DNA of 64,000 nucleotides from Lapidilactobacillus mulanensis (GCF_003946215.1 NZ_RHOW01000009.1:1-64000), one strand, 5' to 3'; shown: positions 36,136-46,798, counted from the first letter of the stretch. The notes: generated from the letters alone by a model not told the origin. Made by a program: numbers and translations.

Positions 36136-38106
36136 CTATTCTCCATCCCAATGCTGATGCGGATCTTGAATGCGTTTAAACATCTTACCCAATTCCTGAT
36201 CACTAAAATGCACCAACACCGGCCGGCCATGAGGACAATTAAATGGATTCTCCGCCTGAGCCAGATCGACTAATAATTGCTGTGCCTGACTGGCTTCCAT
36301 ATGATGATTAGCCTTGATCGAACGCTTGCAGCTCATCATGATCGCCGTTTTTTCGCGGAACTTGGCAACTGAGATTCGCCCATCCGCTAAGAAATAATCG
36401 ATCATTTCTTCAATCGTGTCTTCTTCCTGACCAGCCTCGAACCAAGTCGGATGCGTATGGACGATAAAACTATTCTCACCAAATACCTCAAGATGTAAGC
36501 CAATATCGGCCAACAAATCTAGGTGTGCTTTGATTTGGACGAAATCTGATGCTGAGTAATTCAAGACGATCGGCACCAATAGATTTTGTTGATCTTGGCC
36601 AACTTTACCAATTTCAACTCGATAATATTCATATTTGACCCGCTCCTGAGCAGCGTGCTGGTCAAGAATATAAAAACCATCTTCACTCTCGGCAATCAAG
36701 AAGGTACCGTGAACTTGCCCCACATAACGTAATTCGGGAAAACGCGGCCCTTTAGTCGCCACATTTGAATTCGTGTCTAACTCGGTTTGTGCCTTGGCGT
36801 CTGCAATTTGGGCTGAGTCCGCCGTAAACGCACGGGGATGTTGATCAGAATCGAGCCACTGATCCCAGTTCGACAACTTGCTTTCATCTGTAAAAATCGA
36901 TTCAGATGCCGCGACATCGGGAACAGGTTCGGATCCCGGTCGTCTAGTTTGTGATTGCGGTGTGACATAAGTCGGTAAACTTTCGGAAACTTGTGGTGTC
37001 TGTGAACTTTGATATTGTTCACGTTGGTGCGCACTGGCCTGTTCCAAATTTAAGTTAAGCTGATCGAGATCAACCGGCGTCTGATGGCTCTTTAAATTTT
37101 CCATGGCATCTGGAATTAGGTTTTCTTTACCAAGCGTGTCCCGCACAATCGAGGTCAATAGCTTCATTAATTCTGGTTCTTTACTCAAGCGCACTTCTCG
37201 CTTGGTGGGATGCACGTTCACATCGACTAACAATGGATCCATGGTGATATCGATAATGGCCACTGGATAACGGCCGACCATTAACTTCGAACCATAACCT
37301 TCGATCAAAGCCTTATTCAATTGAAAATTACGAATGTAACGCCCATTGATCAGGAAAGAAAGATAATTTTTACTTGCACGAGTCACTGCTGGACGAGAAA
37401 TATACCCTGAAATTTTAAAATCAAGGTCTTCGCCTTCGATCGGCAACAATTCTTTAGCCAATTTAATATCGTAAATACCGGCAATTGTCTGTAATAACTT
37501 ATCATTGCCGACAGTGTTCAACATTTGATTGCCATCATTGACTAACGTGAGTGAAACCGCGGGATAACTCAAGGCGATGCGGTTAACGATATCCGCGACG
37601 TGAGACAATTCGGTCGACAAGGACTTCAAATATTTCAAACGCGCTGGCGTATTATAGAATAAATCCTTAACCGTCAGCGTGCTACCCTTGGGATGGGAAG
37701 CCTTCGTGATTTCGGCATCCGCTTCGGAAATCTGCAATTCTCGACCGCTTTCTGGTTCACCGATGCTGGTCTTCAGATCAACATGCGCAACGGCGGCGAT
37801 ACTTGCTAAGGCTTCTCCACGAAATCCCAGTGAGTGGACGCGAAAAAGATCTTCCCGAGAGGAGATCTTGCTGGTGGTATGTCTTAAAAAAGCAATCTCT
37901 AAATCGTCTGGTGCAAACCCCGAACCGTTATCGATTACTTGGATCTCGGTCAAGCCGGAATCTTTGAGGAAAATTTGAATCTTGGTCGCCCCAGCATCGA
38001 CGGCATTTTCGACCAATTCTTTAACGACAGAAGCTGGTCGTTCAATGACTTCCCCAGCCGCGATTTGGTTACTTAATAATTCTGATAATTGATGAATTTT
38101 TCCCAT
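36136..38106 (-). CDS. mutL: DNA mismatch repair protein MutL
   Basis: A 656-residue GHKL ATPase. N-terminal motifs are ENAVDAGATKI, IDNGSGF and GFRGEALASI. A low-complexity linker (about 330-450) is followed by the C-terminal endonuclease domain with DQHAAQERVKYE, the DQHA-E-E metal motif, and CPHGRPVLVHF near the end. MutL of organisms without MutH nicks the new strand itself. The ATG at 38106 has GGAGG 6 nt upstream. It follows mutS by 14 nt. Confidence 0.95.
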   Translation of the reverse strand: MGKIHQLSELLSNQIAAGEVIERPASVVKELVENAVDAGATKIQIFLKDSGLTEIQVIDNGSGFAPDDLEIAFLRHTTSKISSREDLFRVHSLGFRGEALASIAAVAHVDLKTSIGEPESGRELQISEADAEITKASHPKGSTLTVKDLFYNTPARLKYLKSLSTELSHVADIVNRIALSYPAVSLTLVNDGNQMLNTVGNDKLLQTIAGIYDIKLAKELLPIEGEDLDFKISGYISRPAVTRASKNYLSFLINGRYIRNFQLNKALIEGYGSKLMVGRYPVAIIDITMDPLLVDVNVHPTKREVRLSKEPELMKLLTSIVRDTLGKENLIPDAMENLKSHQTPVDLDQLNLNLEQASAHQREQYQSSQTPQVSESLPTYVTPQSQTRRPGSEPVPDVAASESIFTDESKLSNWDQWLDSDQHPRAFTADSAQIADAKAQTELDTNSNVATKGPRFPELRYVGQVHGTFLIAESEDGFYILDQHAAQERVKYEYYRVEIGKVGQDQQNLLVPIVLNYSASDFVQIKAHLDLLADIGLHLEVFGENSFIVHTHPTWFEAGQEEDTIEEMIDYFLADGRISVAKFREKTAIMMSCKRSIKANHHMEASQAQQLLVDLAQAENPFNCPHGRPVLVHFSDQELGKMFKRIQDPHQHWDGE

Positions 38107-38120
38107 TGTGGCCTCCAGGA

Positions 38121-40712
38121 TCAATTAAGTGATTTTTGCCACTCATTGATCAAATTCATGGCGTCGATCGGTGTTAGCTGCAATAAATTAGTCGTTTTGA
38201 TTTGATCGATCAACGTTTGCACTTCTGTTGGTATTTGTGGTGGTGCTTGTTTTTCGGGAGCTGGTTTATCTGCAATTGTAAATAACGGCAATTGTTCCGT
38301 TAGCGGTAAATCTTCATTAACCAATTCATTGCCATCCGCCTCCAGAACATGCAAAACTTGAGCGGCGTGTTTCGTGACTTGGCTCGGTAATCCGGCCAAT
38401 TTAGCGACGTGGATCCCATAAGATTTGTCGGCAGGTCCAGGCAAGACTTGATGTAGAAAAATCAGCTTGCCGTTTTCTTCCGTTGCGCCAACGTGAACAT
38501 TTTCTAATTTCTCTAAGCGTTCTGATAATTGGGTCAATTCATGATAATGGGTGGAAAAAAGCGTCTTGGCACCCAGATGATCATGAATATATTCGATGAT
38601 GGCATCTGCCAAGGCAATCCCGTCATAAGTCGCCGTCCCGCGCCCCAACTCGTCGAATAGCAACAAACTGTGACTCGTTCCGTTGAGCAAAGCATCATTA
38701 GCCTCTTTCATTTCCACCATGAAGGTACTTTCGCCGGAAATCAAATCATCCGCGGCACCGATGCGAGTAAAGATCTGATCAAAAATCGGCAATTTTGCAC
38801 TTTCAGCGGGCACGAAACAGCCCACTTGCGCCATGATCACGATCAAGCCCAGTTGACGCATATAAGTACTCTTACCAGACATATTTGGTCCCGTGATCAA
38901 CAAAATGTTCGTATCGGCTTTCATGATCACCGAATTGGGAATATAAGTATTGGCGGGTAAAACTTTCTCGACGACCGGATGACGACCATTGATGAGTTCG
39001 ATATCCTGACTCTTCGTCGAGAGTTCCGGTCGAACATAACGCCCCGCCTCACTCAACACCGCGAATCCTTGCAAGACATCCAAGGTGGCAATTTGTTTCG
39101 CCAAATCCTGAATCCGACCGGTTTGATCCTTGATCTGATCACGAACCTCGACAAATAATTGATATTCGAGTTCGGTCGACTTCTCACGCGCCTGTAAAAT
39201 TAACGATTCGCGATCCTTCAATTCAGGCGTAATGTAACGTTCGGCGTTAGTCAGCGTTTGCTTACGTTGATAGCGATCGGTTGGCACTAACTTTTTATTA
39301 GCATTGGTAACTTCAATATAATAACCGAAAACACGATTATAGCCAACTTTAAGCGTCGAAATCCCGGTGGCTTTGCGTTCATCGGCTTCCATTTGCGCCA
39401 GCCAACTTTGACCGTCCGTCATTGCCGAGCGGTATTGATCGAGTTGCGCGTTAAATCCCGTCTTGATCACATTACCGTCGGTGATCGACACTGGCGTTTC
39501 TTCGTTGATTGCAGCATCGATCAAGTCGCGAATATCGGCTAACTCATCTAAATCGCGGCCGATTTTCTGCAACGTTGGTTCTGGTAAGCCTTGCAAAACC
39601 GACTTGATCGTCGGAATTTGACTCAGCGAATTAAATAATTGAATCAAGTCGCGACCATTCGCACTGCCAAAAGCAATCCGACCAGCCAACCGTTCCAAAT
39701 CATAAACTTTTTGTAAAGCCTGTTGTAAAGTGACCCGCTCGAAATAATGATCGATCAAAGTCGCCACAACTTCTTGGCGCTGATTCAATTGGGCTTCGTT
39801 TAATAGTGGCCGATTCAACCACTGCTTCAGCAAGCGACCGCCCATCGCTGTTTTCGTCTTATCTAATAACCAGAGTAACGTGCCTTCACGTTTACCCGTG
39901 CGCAACGATTCGAAAAGTTCCAAATTCGATTTGGCGCTGTGATTCATTCGCAAATATTGGTCGATCTCATATGACTCCGCCTGTTGTAAATGGCTCAATG
40001 ATCGTTTTTGTGTGCTCAACAAATAATTGACCAATATTTTTAAAACCGCCAGTTCACCTGGCCGTTTTGTTTTTTGCGCAACAAAATGGAATTCACTGGA
40101 ATCGCTGATTTTTTTATTCTCAGAGATCATCAATCCTAAAGTCTGGAGTTGTTGGCGTTCTTCAGACGAAACTTTCTCATCCACCACAACTTCTTTGGTA
40201 TTCAAATTAAGGACTTCATTGACTACTTCGTTGAACGTGTGCAGTGTGGTCGTGCGCACTTCACCCGTCGTTAAATCCGAATAAGCCAACGCATAAATGG
40301 CATCAAACCGAGTCAATGCGGTTAAATAATTGTTTTGTTTAGCGGTGGTGGCATTCTGATCCATCATCGTTCCTGGTGTGATCAATTGGATCACTTCACG
40401 CTTGACCATGCCCTGGGCGAGTTTCGGATCTTCGACTTGTTCGCAGATTGCCACTTTATAACCCTTATCGATCAAAATATCGATATAATTTTGCGCAGCG
40501 TGATGTGGCACACCACACATCGGAATTGGATCTTGGGCACTCTTATTACGTGCGGTTAAAGTTAGTTCTAATATTTGTGAGCCCTTAATGGCGTCATCAT
40601 TGAATAATTCATAAAAATCACCAATACGGTAAAACAAAAAAGCATCTTGATAATCTTTCTTGATTGCCAAGTATTGCTGCATCATTGGGGTATCTTTAGT
40701 TGTTTGTGGCAT
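38121..40712 (-). CDS. mutS: DNA mismatch repair protein MutS
   Basis: An 863-residue mismatch sensor. The N-terminal clamp has [11 protein letters not shown] with the Phe-x-Glu wedge that stacks on the mismatch. The C-terminal ATPase has [13 protein letters not shown] and [16 protein letters not shown], and a C-terminal helix-turn-helix/tetramer region follows. It recruits the MutL encoded directly downstream. It is 14 nt downstream of the ymdB-like gene. Confidence 0.96.
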   Translation of the reverse strand: MPQTTKDTPMMQQYLAIKKDYQDAFLFYRIGDFYELFNDDAIKGSQILELTLTARNKSAQDPIPMCGVPHHAAQNYIDILIDKGYKVAICEQVEDPKLAQGMVKREVIQLITPGTMMDQNATTAKQNNYLTALTRFDAIYALAYSDLTTGEVRTTTLHTFNEVVNEVLNLNTKEVVVDEKVSSEERQQLQTLGLMISENKKISDSSEFHFVAQKTKRPGELAVLKILVNYLLSTQKRSLSHLQQAESYEIDQYLRMNHSAKSNLELFESLRTGKREGTLLWLLDKTKTAMGGRLLKQWLNRPLLNEAQLNQRQEVVATLIDHYFERVTLQQALQKVYDLERLAGRIAFGSANGRDLIQLFNSLSQIPTIKSVLQGLPEPTLQKIGRDLDELADIRDLIDAAINEETPVSITDGNVIKTGFNAQLDQYRSAMTDGQSWLAQMEADERKATGISTLKVGYNRVFGYYIEVTNANKKLVPTDRYQRKQTLTNAERYITPELKDRESLILQAREKSTELEYQLFVEVRDQIKDQTGRIQDLAKQIATLDVLQGFAVLSEAGRYVRPELSTKSQDIELINGRHPVVEKVLPANTYIPNSVIMKADTNILLITGPNMSGKSTYMRQLGLIVIMAQVGCFVPAESAKLPIFDQIFTRIGAADDLISGESTFMVEMKEANDALLNGTSHSLLLFDELGRGTATYDGIALADAIIEYIHDHLGAKTLFSTHYHELTQLSERLEKLENVHVGATEENGKLIFLHQVLPGPADKSYGIHVAKLAGLPSQVTKHAAQVLHVLEADGNELVNEDLPLTEQLPLFTIADKPAPEKQAPPQIPTEVQTLIDQIKTTNLLQLTPIDAMNLINEWQKSLN

Positions 40713-40726
40713 AAAATAACCGACTC

Positions 40727-41527
40727 CTAATCTATGAAAGGATGATCCGGAGAAATACTGATCAATTCAATATGACTTGTTTTACCGGTCTGATCGTTCA
40801 AATCAATCACACAACCATTGATTTGACCGGGGCCTTCAGCAGGCGTTTCGAAACGAACCGGACGATGAAGTAAAAAGCGTTCGATGACTTTTTCCTTGGT
40901 CATCCCGAGAATTTCATTATAAGGACCCGTCATGCCAGCGTCGGTTAAATAAGCGGTGCCTCCTGGTAAGATCCGGGCATCGTTTGTTTGCACATGAGTA
41001 TGCGTCCCGATCACAGCGGAAACACGACCATCGACATACCAACTGAACGCAATCTTCTCACTAGTTGTTTCCGCGTGGAAATCCACGAAAATCGCATCAC
41101 ATTTGTCTTTGATTTCAGTATATATTTCTTCAAATTTTGCAAAGGGATCATCAATGCTGTCGAGAAAAACCCGACCTTGCAAGTTGATCACACCAACCGT
41201 TGCCTGATTCACTTTGATCAGCACATAACCTTTACCAGGCGTCACATTTTTCGGATAATTGGCTGGGCGGATCAACTTGCTCGCCTCGTCAATGAAATCA
41301 TAAATCTCATCCTTATCGAAGGTATGATTGCCCATGGTCACCACATCGGCGCCAGAACTCAAGATCATCTTGTACAACGCACGTGTAATTCCCTTACCGT
41401 TGGCAATATTCTCGCCGTTAACGATCGTTAATTGCGGCCGAAACTTCGCCTTGATCTTCGGCAAATAATCACCCAACATTTGTTGACCGATCGGCCCCAT
41501 GACATCACCAATAAAAACAATTCGCAT
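40727..41527 (-). CDS. ymdB: YmdB-type calcineurin-like phosphodiesterase
   Basis: A 266-residue metallophosphoesterase of the TIGR00282/YmdB family. Metal-binding motifs are [25 protein letters not shown] and GTHTHVQT. The Bacillus subtilis homologue hydrolyses cyclic nucleotides and influences biofilm and motility programmes. It heads the minus-strand cluster with mutS and mutL, a common order in lactobacilli. The ribosome binding site AAAGGGG is 6-8 nt upstream. Confidence 0.92.
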   Translation of the reverse strand: MRIVFIGDVMGPIGQQMLGDYLPKIKAKFRPQLTIVNGENIANGKGITRALYKMILSSGADVVTMGNHTFDKDEIYDFIDEASKLIRPANYPKNVTPGKGYVLIKVNQATVGVINLQGRVFLDSIDDPFAKFEEIYTEIKDKCDAIFVDFHAETTSEKIAFSWYVDGRVSAVIGTHTHVQTNDARILPGGTAYLTDAGMTGPYNEILGMTKEKVIERFLLHRPVRFETPAEGPGQINGCVIDLNDQTGKTSHIELISISPDHPFID

Positions 41528-41631
41528 GACTTACCCCTTTTCATTACAGACCATTTTATCATAATTAAGCTGATATTTCAGGAGCTGGGAAGCCAAACAC
41601 AGTAAAAAATAACCTGCATTAAAAAAACCAG

Positions 41632-41664
41632 AAAAAAATAACCCCAAACCTGGAGTTATTTTTT
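41632..41664 (-). terminator. Terminator of the aldo/keto reductase gene
   Basis: A 10-bp stem (41636-41645 with 41652-41661) with G-T pairs, followed on the minus strand by a T run (41638-41632). It lies just beyond the reductase stop. Confidence 0.8.
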
Positions 41665-41670
41665 GAAAAC

Positions 41671-42537
<867 letters not shown>

Positions 42538-42562
42538 TTATTTTTGATCAACTTACAAATTC

Positions 42563-42593
42563 ATTCTAAACCATCGTGTGCACTCCATAGCAA
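42563..42593 (-). promoter_or_regulatory. MerR-type promoter of the aldo/keto reductase
   Basis: On the minus strand TTGCTA (42593-42588) and TAGAAT (42568-42563) are separated by 19 bp, the over-long spacing used by MerR activators. The spacer has a dyad around GAGTGCACAC, matching the promoters at 44235 and 45679. Confidence 0.75.
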
Positions 42594-42622
42594 GTAGTTT
42601 TTTAAAATTAATTGCGTTAAAT

Positions 42623-43099
42623 TTAAAAATTATTTTGCTGAAGAAAATGATCGAGTGACTGCTGATTATTTTCATAGCGCCAACCGCTTCCTAACTTAGC
42701 GTGTGCTGCCTGTGCCATTTTTTGAAGATAAGGCACGGAATCTGCCATGGCGGTGCTCATGCTGGTGGTAAAAGGAATGATCGTTTTGCCAGCAAAGTTG
42801 GCTTGTTCGAACAACGTATGGATAATCATTGGTGGCTGCTGCGACCAAGTTGGAAAGCCCACGAAAATTCGATCATACTGATCCAGATCTGGGAGTTGCG
42901 TGCTGATGGCCGGATGAATCTGGTCGTCCAATTCTTGCTGCGCAACTTTAATATAATTATCGTAACCCGCAGGATAAGCCTTCGTCGCTTCGATCCGAAC
43001 CAGGTCGGCACCTGTTGCAGCCTGAATTTTTTCAGCTGCTGTTTTGGTCGTTCCGGATAATGAAAAATAAATAATTAAACTTTGCTGATTTTCTGGCAT
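42623..43099 (-). CDS. Flavodoxin-like protein (second copy)
   Basis: A 158-residue flavodoxin-fold protein with the phosphate loop FSLSGTTKTAAEKI and the FPTWSQQPPM aromatic segment. It has the same length as the protein at 11577 and a similar beginning, so the two are paralogues. It probably carries FMN and works as an electron carrier or reductase. It lies 49 nt downstream of the NAD(P)-binding protein gene and is the last gene of the MerR operon. The end of the gene is 30 nt from the aldo/keto reductase promoter. Confidence 0.83.
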   Translation of the reverse strand: MPENQQSLIIYFSLSGTTKTAAEKIQAATGADLVRIEATKAYPAGYDNYIKVAQQELDDQIHPAISTQLPDLDQYDRIFVGFPTWSQQPPMIIHTLFEQANFAGKTIIPFTTSMSTAMADSVPYLQKMAQAAHAKLGSGWRYENNQQSLDHFLQQNNF

Positions 43100-43148
43100 C
43101 CTATTTCCTCGTTTCTACTTAAATGATTCTCTTTTAATTCTGGCGAAT

Positions 43149-43799
43149 TTAATAAACTGGACGATCCTGACCTTGGGTAGCTGGATCAGCAATGCCTAAG
43201 CTATCGTTAGCGCCATAGTTGGGATCAGCCACAATTTTAAGCACGACATCCGCAATACTTTGACGAGAACCAGAAACGCCGACGTAAGTTTCATCTTTTT
43301 TGGTGACCGTATATTTAACTTCATCGCGATCATTTAGCCAAGGCAAACGTAAAGTCGTGTAATTCAAGCCCGAATCTGTCAACAATTGATCGGCGTCTAT
43401 GGCAGCTTGCAGACCACTCTTAACCATGGCTAAATTCCAACGACCGAATTCACCGGGAACTTCATTATAAAGCCCTAGTATACTCGTCGAAACAATTCGT
43501 TTGACCCCATTGGCTTGCATCGCAGTGATCGCGTTCTTGGTGATGGCATTGTCGCGCCCGTGGTCAACAACGGCCACATAAACCATGTCTTGTCCAGGCA
43601 TTACCTGAGCAAGTACCGAAGCATCCGCAATGTCCCCCTCCACGATCGTCACGCGGGGATCAGCGCCGAGTTGACTGAGTCGCTGACTATTGCTCAGAAC
43701 CAAAGTCATCTTGACATCTGCAAACTCAGACTCGTTTAAAATCCGCTGTTCAACAATGCGAGCAATTTGGCCATTTGCTGCTAAAATTAATAAATTCAA
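43149..43799 (-). CDS. NAD(P)-binding oxidoreductase, atypical SDR/NmrA type
   Basis: A 216-residue Rossmann protein of the NAD(P)H-binding (SDR a5/NmrA-like) group. The dinucleotide loop is LAANGQIARIVEQRI at the N-terminus, and DMVYVAVVDHGRD and VSTSILGLYNEVPGEF follow. It may act as a quinone or aldehyde reductase or redox sensor. The start is TTG overlapping the regulator's stop (TTGA), with GGAGG about 10 nt upstream, so it is coupled to the MerR gene. It probably responds to electrophile or aldehyde stress with its neighbours. Confidence 0.82.
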   Translation of the reverse strand: MNLLILAANGQIARIVEQRILNESEFADVKMTLVLSNSQRLSQLGADPRVTIVEGDIADASVLAQVMPGQDMVYVAVVDHGRDNAITKNAITAMQANGVKRIVSTSILGLYNEVPGEFGRWNLAMVKSGLQAAIDADQLLTDSGLNYTTLRLPWLNDRDEVKYTVTKKDETYVGVSGSRQSIADVVLKIVADPNYGANDSLGIADPATQGQDRPVY

Positions 43800-44197
43800 A
43801 TTTGATCATCCTCCTGATCGTATGCTAATTTTTCGTTTTCATAATTTAATGTATGATCTTCAAAATGATCGATCTTGAAGCTTAAGTACTTGACCGTTTT
43901 TTGAATATCATTAACCTTATTCAATAATTCCTGTCGTTGATCGACTAACAATGATTTGCGAGCCGCAATATTTTGATTGCCATCGCGATATAATTTAACA
44001 AACTCAACCAAGGCCTCGATCGACATTCCAGCTTTACGTAACGCCTTGATATAAAATACCCAATTCAGATCTCGTTCGCCGTACTCGCGATAACCACTCT
44101 GATTGCGCGGAATTGCCGGCAATAATTCGATGCGCTCCCAATACCGCAACGTATCACGAGTTAAATCGAATTTTTTGGCCACACCTTCAATATTCAT
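43796..44197 (-). CDS. MerR-family regulator
   Basis: A 133-residue regulator. The N-terminal winged helix (about 1-70) holds VAKKFDLTRDTLRYWERIELL and RNQSGYREYGERDL, followed by a dimerisation helix (about 80-118). There are no cysteines, so metal sensing is unlikely; the AdhR/YyaN-type aldehyde-responsive branch fits better. It heads an operon with an NAD(P)-binding protein and a flavodoxin, and probably activates three nearby promoters that share its 19-bp-spacer architecture. Confidence 0.9.
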   Translation of the reverse strand: MNIEGVAKKFDLTRDTLRYWERIELLPAIPRNQSGYREYGERDLNWVFYIKALRKAGMSIEALVEFVKLYRDGNQNIAARKSLLVDQRQELLNKVNDIQKTVKYLSFKIDHFEDHTLNYENEKLAYDQEDDQI

Positions 44198-44234
44198 GAC
44201 GTCCCACCTCTACCGATCTATTTAAGATAGGTTC

Positions 44235-44265
44235 ATTGTAAACCCTGGTGTGGACTCTAGGGCAA
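44235..44265 (-). promoter_or_regulatory. MerR-type promoter of the merR operon
   Basis: On the minus strand TTGCCC (44265-44260) and TACAAT (44240-44235) are 19 bp apart. The spacer contains the imperfect dyad CCCTAGAGT/ACACCAGGG. This fits autoregulation by the MerR protein encoded 38 nt downstream. Confidence 0.78.
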
Positions 44266-44367
44266 GTACTTTGATTAAAAAAATTTGAGAAAATTGGTGA
44301 ATTCACGGAGATCGTGCTTAGAAACAACGCAGATATGACGAACAATCCGTTTTATTTGTCGAAATAA

Positions 44368-44442
44368 ATAGGACATCATATCCTTCTCCTGTACCGATTT
44401 AATCGGCAGCCTAAATCGAGAAGAGGGTTTATGATGTCCTAT
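44368..44442. repeat. Inverted repeat with 13-bp perfect arms
   Basis: ATAGGACATCATA (44368-44380) and TATGATGTCCTAT (44430-44442) are perfect inverted copies separated by 49 nt that include a CCGATT/AATCGG hairpin. It may be a leader structure or an insertion-sequence remnant. The second arm overlaps the start of a 44-codon frame (44434-44568) with an AGAGGG in front; that frame runs into the alcohol dehydrogenase gene and is not called. Confidence 0.5.
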
Positions 44443-44544
44443 AGCTATTCTAGCTTCAGTTTAACAAACACTATTAATATGAGCCCAAATTTATCGACTT
44501 CATCAAATAGATGTTTTCTAAATATTTCAATTCAATACCGCAAA

Positions 44545-45591
44545 TTAGTCAGCGACAACAACGAGTGATTTGATCGTTTTGCGATTTTGCATGTCTTGGT
44601 ATGCTTGGTTAATATCGTTCAAGCGGTAAGCCTCCGTAAAGACGCGACCAGGATTAATATTGCCATCAAGAACTGCTTTTAGCAAGAATTGTTTGTCGTA
44701 AGTTGTTACAGAAGCAGAACCACCGGCGACTGCAATGTTTTGTGCAAAAGTTGAGCCCATGGCATGGTTATTGTAGTGTGGTACACCTACATAACCAATA
44801 CGACCACCGTTATGAAGTACTCCGAGCGCTTGATCGATTGCGGATTCTGTACCCACACATTCGAGTGCAGCATCTGCGCCACCGCCGAGGATTTCTCGAA
44901 CTTTAGCGATACCTTCTTCACCACGTTCAGCCACAATTGCGGTAGCACCTGACTGGAGTGCCAGTTGTTGACGACCTTCGTGCCGACTCATGAGTACAAT
45001 TTGTGAAGCACCACGTAATTTTGCTGCAATAACGGCACACTGTCCAACCGCGCCATCACCGATCACAACGACTTTATCGCCTCTTTGAACATTGGCACAA
45101 CGCGCTGCATGATAACCAGTTGGCATCACATCGGCTAAGGTCGTAAGTGACTTGATCATGCCTTCTGTATAGTCAGTTGGTTGCCCAGGAATCTTGATCA
45201 AAGCCCAATTAGCATACTGGAAACGAATATATTCGGACTGGAAACCGTTAGACCAGTTAGTCGCGCCTTTGTGACGGTCACAAGTGCCATCAAAGCCTGC
45301 AAGACAGGCATCACATTCGCCGCAACCGTGAGTGAATGGCGCAATAACAAAGTCGCCGGGTTTTACCGTTGTAATGGCAGAACCAACTTCCTCAACGATC
45401 CCAATGGCTTCGTGACCATCATTAACAGAATGTGGTTCTTTATTGTCACCATGCGCATAAGCCCAAAGATCAGAGCCACAGACACTTGCGCGAACAACTT
45501 TGATGATCACATCATCGTCAGCTAGTAGACTTGGTTTATCAACCTCTTGAACAGTGACTAACCCAGCTTTTTCAAAAATTACAGATTTCAT
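44545..45591 (-). CDS. Zinc-dependent alcohol dehydrogenase family protein
   Basis: A 348-residue medium-chain dehydrogenase. The catalytic zinc ligands are Cys in VCGSDLW, His-Glu in NDGHEAIGIVEEVG, and the structural zinc loop is CGECDACLAGFDGTC. The coenzyme site is VIGDGAVGQCAV. It oxidises or reduces an alcohol/aldehyde pair with NAD(P). The family N-terminus (MKSVIFEKAG) supports the ATG at 45591, although its ribosome binding site is weak; the open frame reaches 45648. Its promoter has the same MerR architecture as two others nearby, placing it in that regulon. Confidence 0.9.
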   Translation of the reverse strand: MKSVIFEKAGLVTVQEVDKPSLLADDDVIIKVVRASVCGSDLWAYAHGDNKEPHSVNDGHEAIGIVEEVGSAITTVKPGDFVIAPFTHGCGECDACLAGFDGTCDRHKGATNWSNGFQSEYIRFQYANWALIKIPGQPTDYTEGMIKSLTTLADVMPTGYHAARCANVQRGDKVVVIGDGAVGQCAVIAAKLRGASQIVLMSRHEGRQQLALQSGATAIVAERGEEGIAKVREILGGGADAALECVGTESAIDQALGVLHNGGRIGYVGVPHYNNHAMGSTFAQNIAVAGGSASVTTYDKQFLLKAVLDGNINPGRVFTEAYRLNDINQAYQDMQNRKTIKSLVVVAD

Positions 45592-45613
45592 AGATATCTT
45601 ACCCAGAACGACC

Positions 45614-45642
45614 GAATCGACGTAAAGTAAATTGATTCGGCA
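45614..45642 (-). repeat. Leader hairpin of the alcohol dehydrogenase gene
   Basis: CCGAATC and GATTCGG form a stem of 7 bp in the transcript between the MerR-type promoter and the start codon. There is no T run, so it is more likely a stability or translation element than a terminator. Confidence 0.4.
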
Positions 45643-45678
45643 GTCCATTTCCTTTCAATAAAAAATAACTTCAAACTC

Positions 45679-45709
45679 AGTATAAACCTTAGTCTGGACT
45701 TCAAGGCAA
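45679..45709 (-). promoter_or_regulatory. MerR-type promoter of the alcohol dehydrogenase
   Basis: On the minus strand TTGCCT (45709-45704) and TATACT (45684-45679) are 19 bp apart. The spacer dyad (GAAGTCCAGACTAAGG) resembles the sites at 42563 and 44235. Confidence 0.78.
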
Positions 45710-45730
45710 GCTATTTTCAGAATCGGTTTC

Positions 45731-45967
45731 GTGAGAGTTCGGAAATTTAGACAAGGCTCATTATTACTGCTTAAAGTCATCAGTTTGGCAGATGGTGCAG
45801 TGGCAATTGTGTTGACTCAATTGGCACTATTATCCTCACAACACAGCCCAAACATCAATAACAGTACAGGTCTGTTAGGCATGACGGTTGGCGTCTCCAT
45901 AACATTATTAAGCGTCACTTTACTGTTTCTCACCTACCACAAACGCAAGTCCCATAATAATTCGTAG
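45731..45967 (+). CDS. Possible small membrane protein
   Basis: A 78-residue frame with two hydrophobic segments (about 12-33 and 47-68) and a basic C-terminal tail (YHKRKSH). The start is GTG with only a weak upstream signal, and no family was recognised. It ends directly at a strong bidirectional terminator, which supports expression. It could also be the remnant of a larger membrane protein. Confidence 0.4.
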   Translation: MRVRKFRQGSLLLLKVISLADGAVAIVLTQLALLSSQHSPNINNSTGLLGMTVGVSITLLSVTLLFLTYHKRKSHNNS

Positions 45968-46014
45968 AAAAATGGTCCGAAAAATCGTATTCTGATTTTT
46001 CAGACCATTTTTTT
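45968..46014. terminator. Bidirectional terminator
   Basis: A stem of about 18 bp with one bulge pair (45968-45986 with 45994-46012) flanked by A residues on the left and T residues on the right. It serves the convergent small ORF and the Nudix gene. Confidence 0.88.
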
Positions 46015-46065
46015 GAGTTCAAGACAAAAACTAATTAAGGTTTTGAACTTGTTATTCGCTAATAT

Positions 46066-46584
46066 CTAAACTCTTTGAGCATCAGTGTGTTGATAAATAT
46101 ATTTTTTATATACGGCCAACGCGGCATTTTCTGGACTGTCAGGAAACATATATTGTGGCGCATCGCTTGAGGCAATCCATTCAGCCGAAGCGAGTTCTTT
46201 TGAAAGCCGTAACTCACACTTCTTCGTCTTGCCAATGAAACCATGTATGAGCGTTTCGGTCTTATCAAACCAATACGTTCCCGTATAAGTAACACCTTTT
46301 AAAACAATTCCCAATTCTTCCGCCACTTCTCTTTTGGCTGCGGTTTCCGCGGTTTCTCCAGGTTGCATATATCCTGAAATTAACGAAGCATATTGATGTG
46401 ATAAGTAAGGCATTTTCGCCAATACAATTTCATCAAATTCATTCGCCACTAAAACAATCACACAATCTGAAAATGTCGGAAACCACAGACGTTCACAGCT
46501 AGCACAAAATGGTACCTTGCCGTCATCACCGGCATCTTTGCTAATTAATTTCGTTCCGCATTGCGGACAAAATTTATATCTCAT
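46066..46584 (-). CDS. Nudix hydrolase with N-terminal zinc ribbon
   Basis: A 172-residue protein similar in layout to a short NADH pyrophosphatase. The N-terminal zinc ribbon has FCPQCG and PFCASC, and the complete Nudix box is GYMQPGETAETAAKREVAEE followed by LGI. It hydrolyses a nucleoside diphosphate derivative such as NADH or a damaged nucleotide with Mg2+. The start ATG has AGGAG upstream. It appears monocistronic and is the last chromosomal gene before the element junction. Confidence 0.9.
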   Translation of the reverse strand: MRYKFCPQCGTKLISKDAGDDGKVPFCASCERLWFPTFSDCVIVLVANEFDEIVLAKMPYLSHQYASLISGYMQPGETAETAAKREVAEELGIVLKGVTYTGTYWFDKTETLIHGFIGKTKKCELRLSKELASAEWIASSDAPQYMFPDSPENAALAVYKKYIYQHTDAQRV

Positions 46585-46689
46585 ACGAATTCTCCTAATA
46601 ACAAATTATTAGTGTGCAGAGGTCTAAATCGAACCACCAGTTTCAACTAAAAGGTTTTGATCATGCGTTCCAATAAAATTCGAACCAAT

Positions 46690-46721
46690 AAAAAAACACA
46701 TTACTGAATAACAGTAATGTG
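46690..46721 (-). terminator. Native rpsI terminator next to the element
   Basis: A perfect 10-bp stem (46697-46706 with 46712-46721) followed on the minus strand by a T run. It lies 27 nt downstream of the rpsI 3' fragment at 46748, as expected for the original chromosomal end of rpsI. Confidence 0.85.
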
Positions 46722-46747
46722 CCTCGAGCATTGATATACAATGTATA

Positions 46748-46798
46748 TTAACGTTTTGAGAATTGTGAAGCTTTACGAGCTTTCTTAAGACCTGGCTT
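46748..46798 (-). pseudogene. rpsI: 3' fragment of rpsI: left attachment site of the element
   Basis: On the minus strand these 51 nt encode KPGLKKARKASQFSKR plus stop, the C-terminus of ribosomal protein S9. Upstream in the same frame the match stops within about two codons and a TAA appears, so this is not a whole gene. The native terminator follows at 46721-46690. This is the signature of a site-specific element inserted in the 3' end of rpsI: the duplicated core stays with the terminator, and the intact gene should be at the other end, beyond the window. The exact core length cannot be set without the second junction. Confidence 0.8.
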
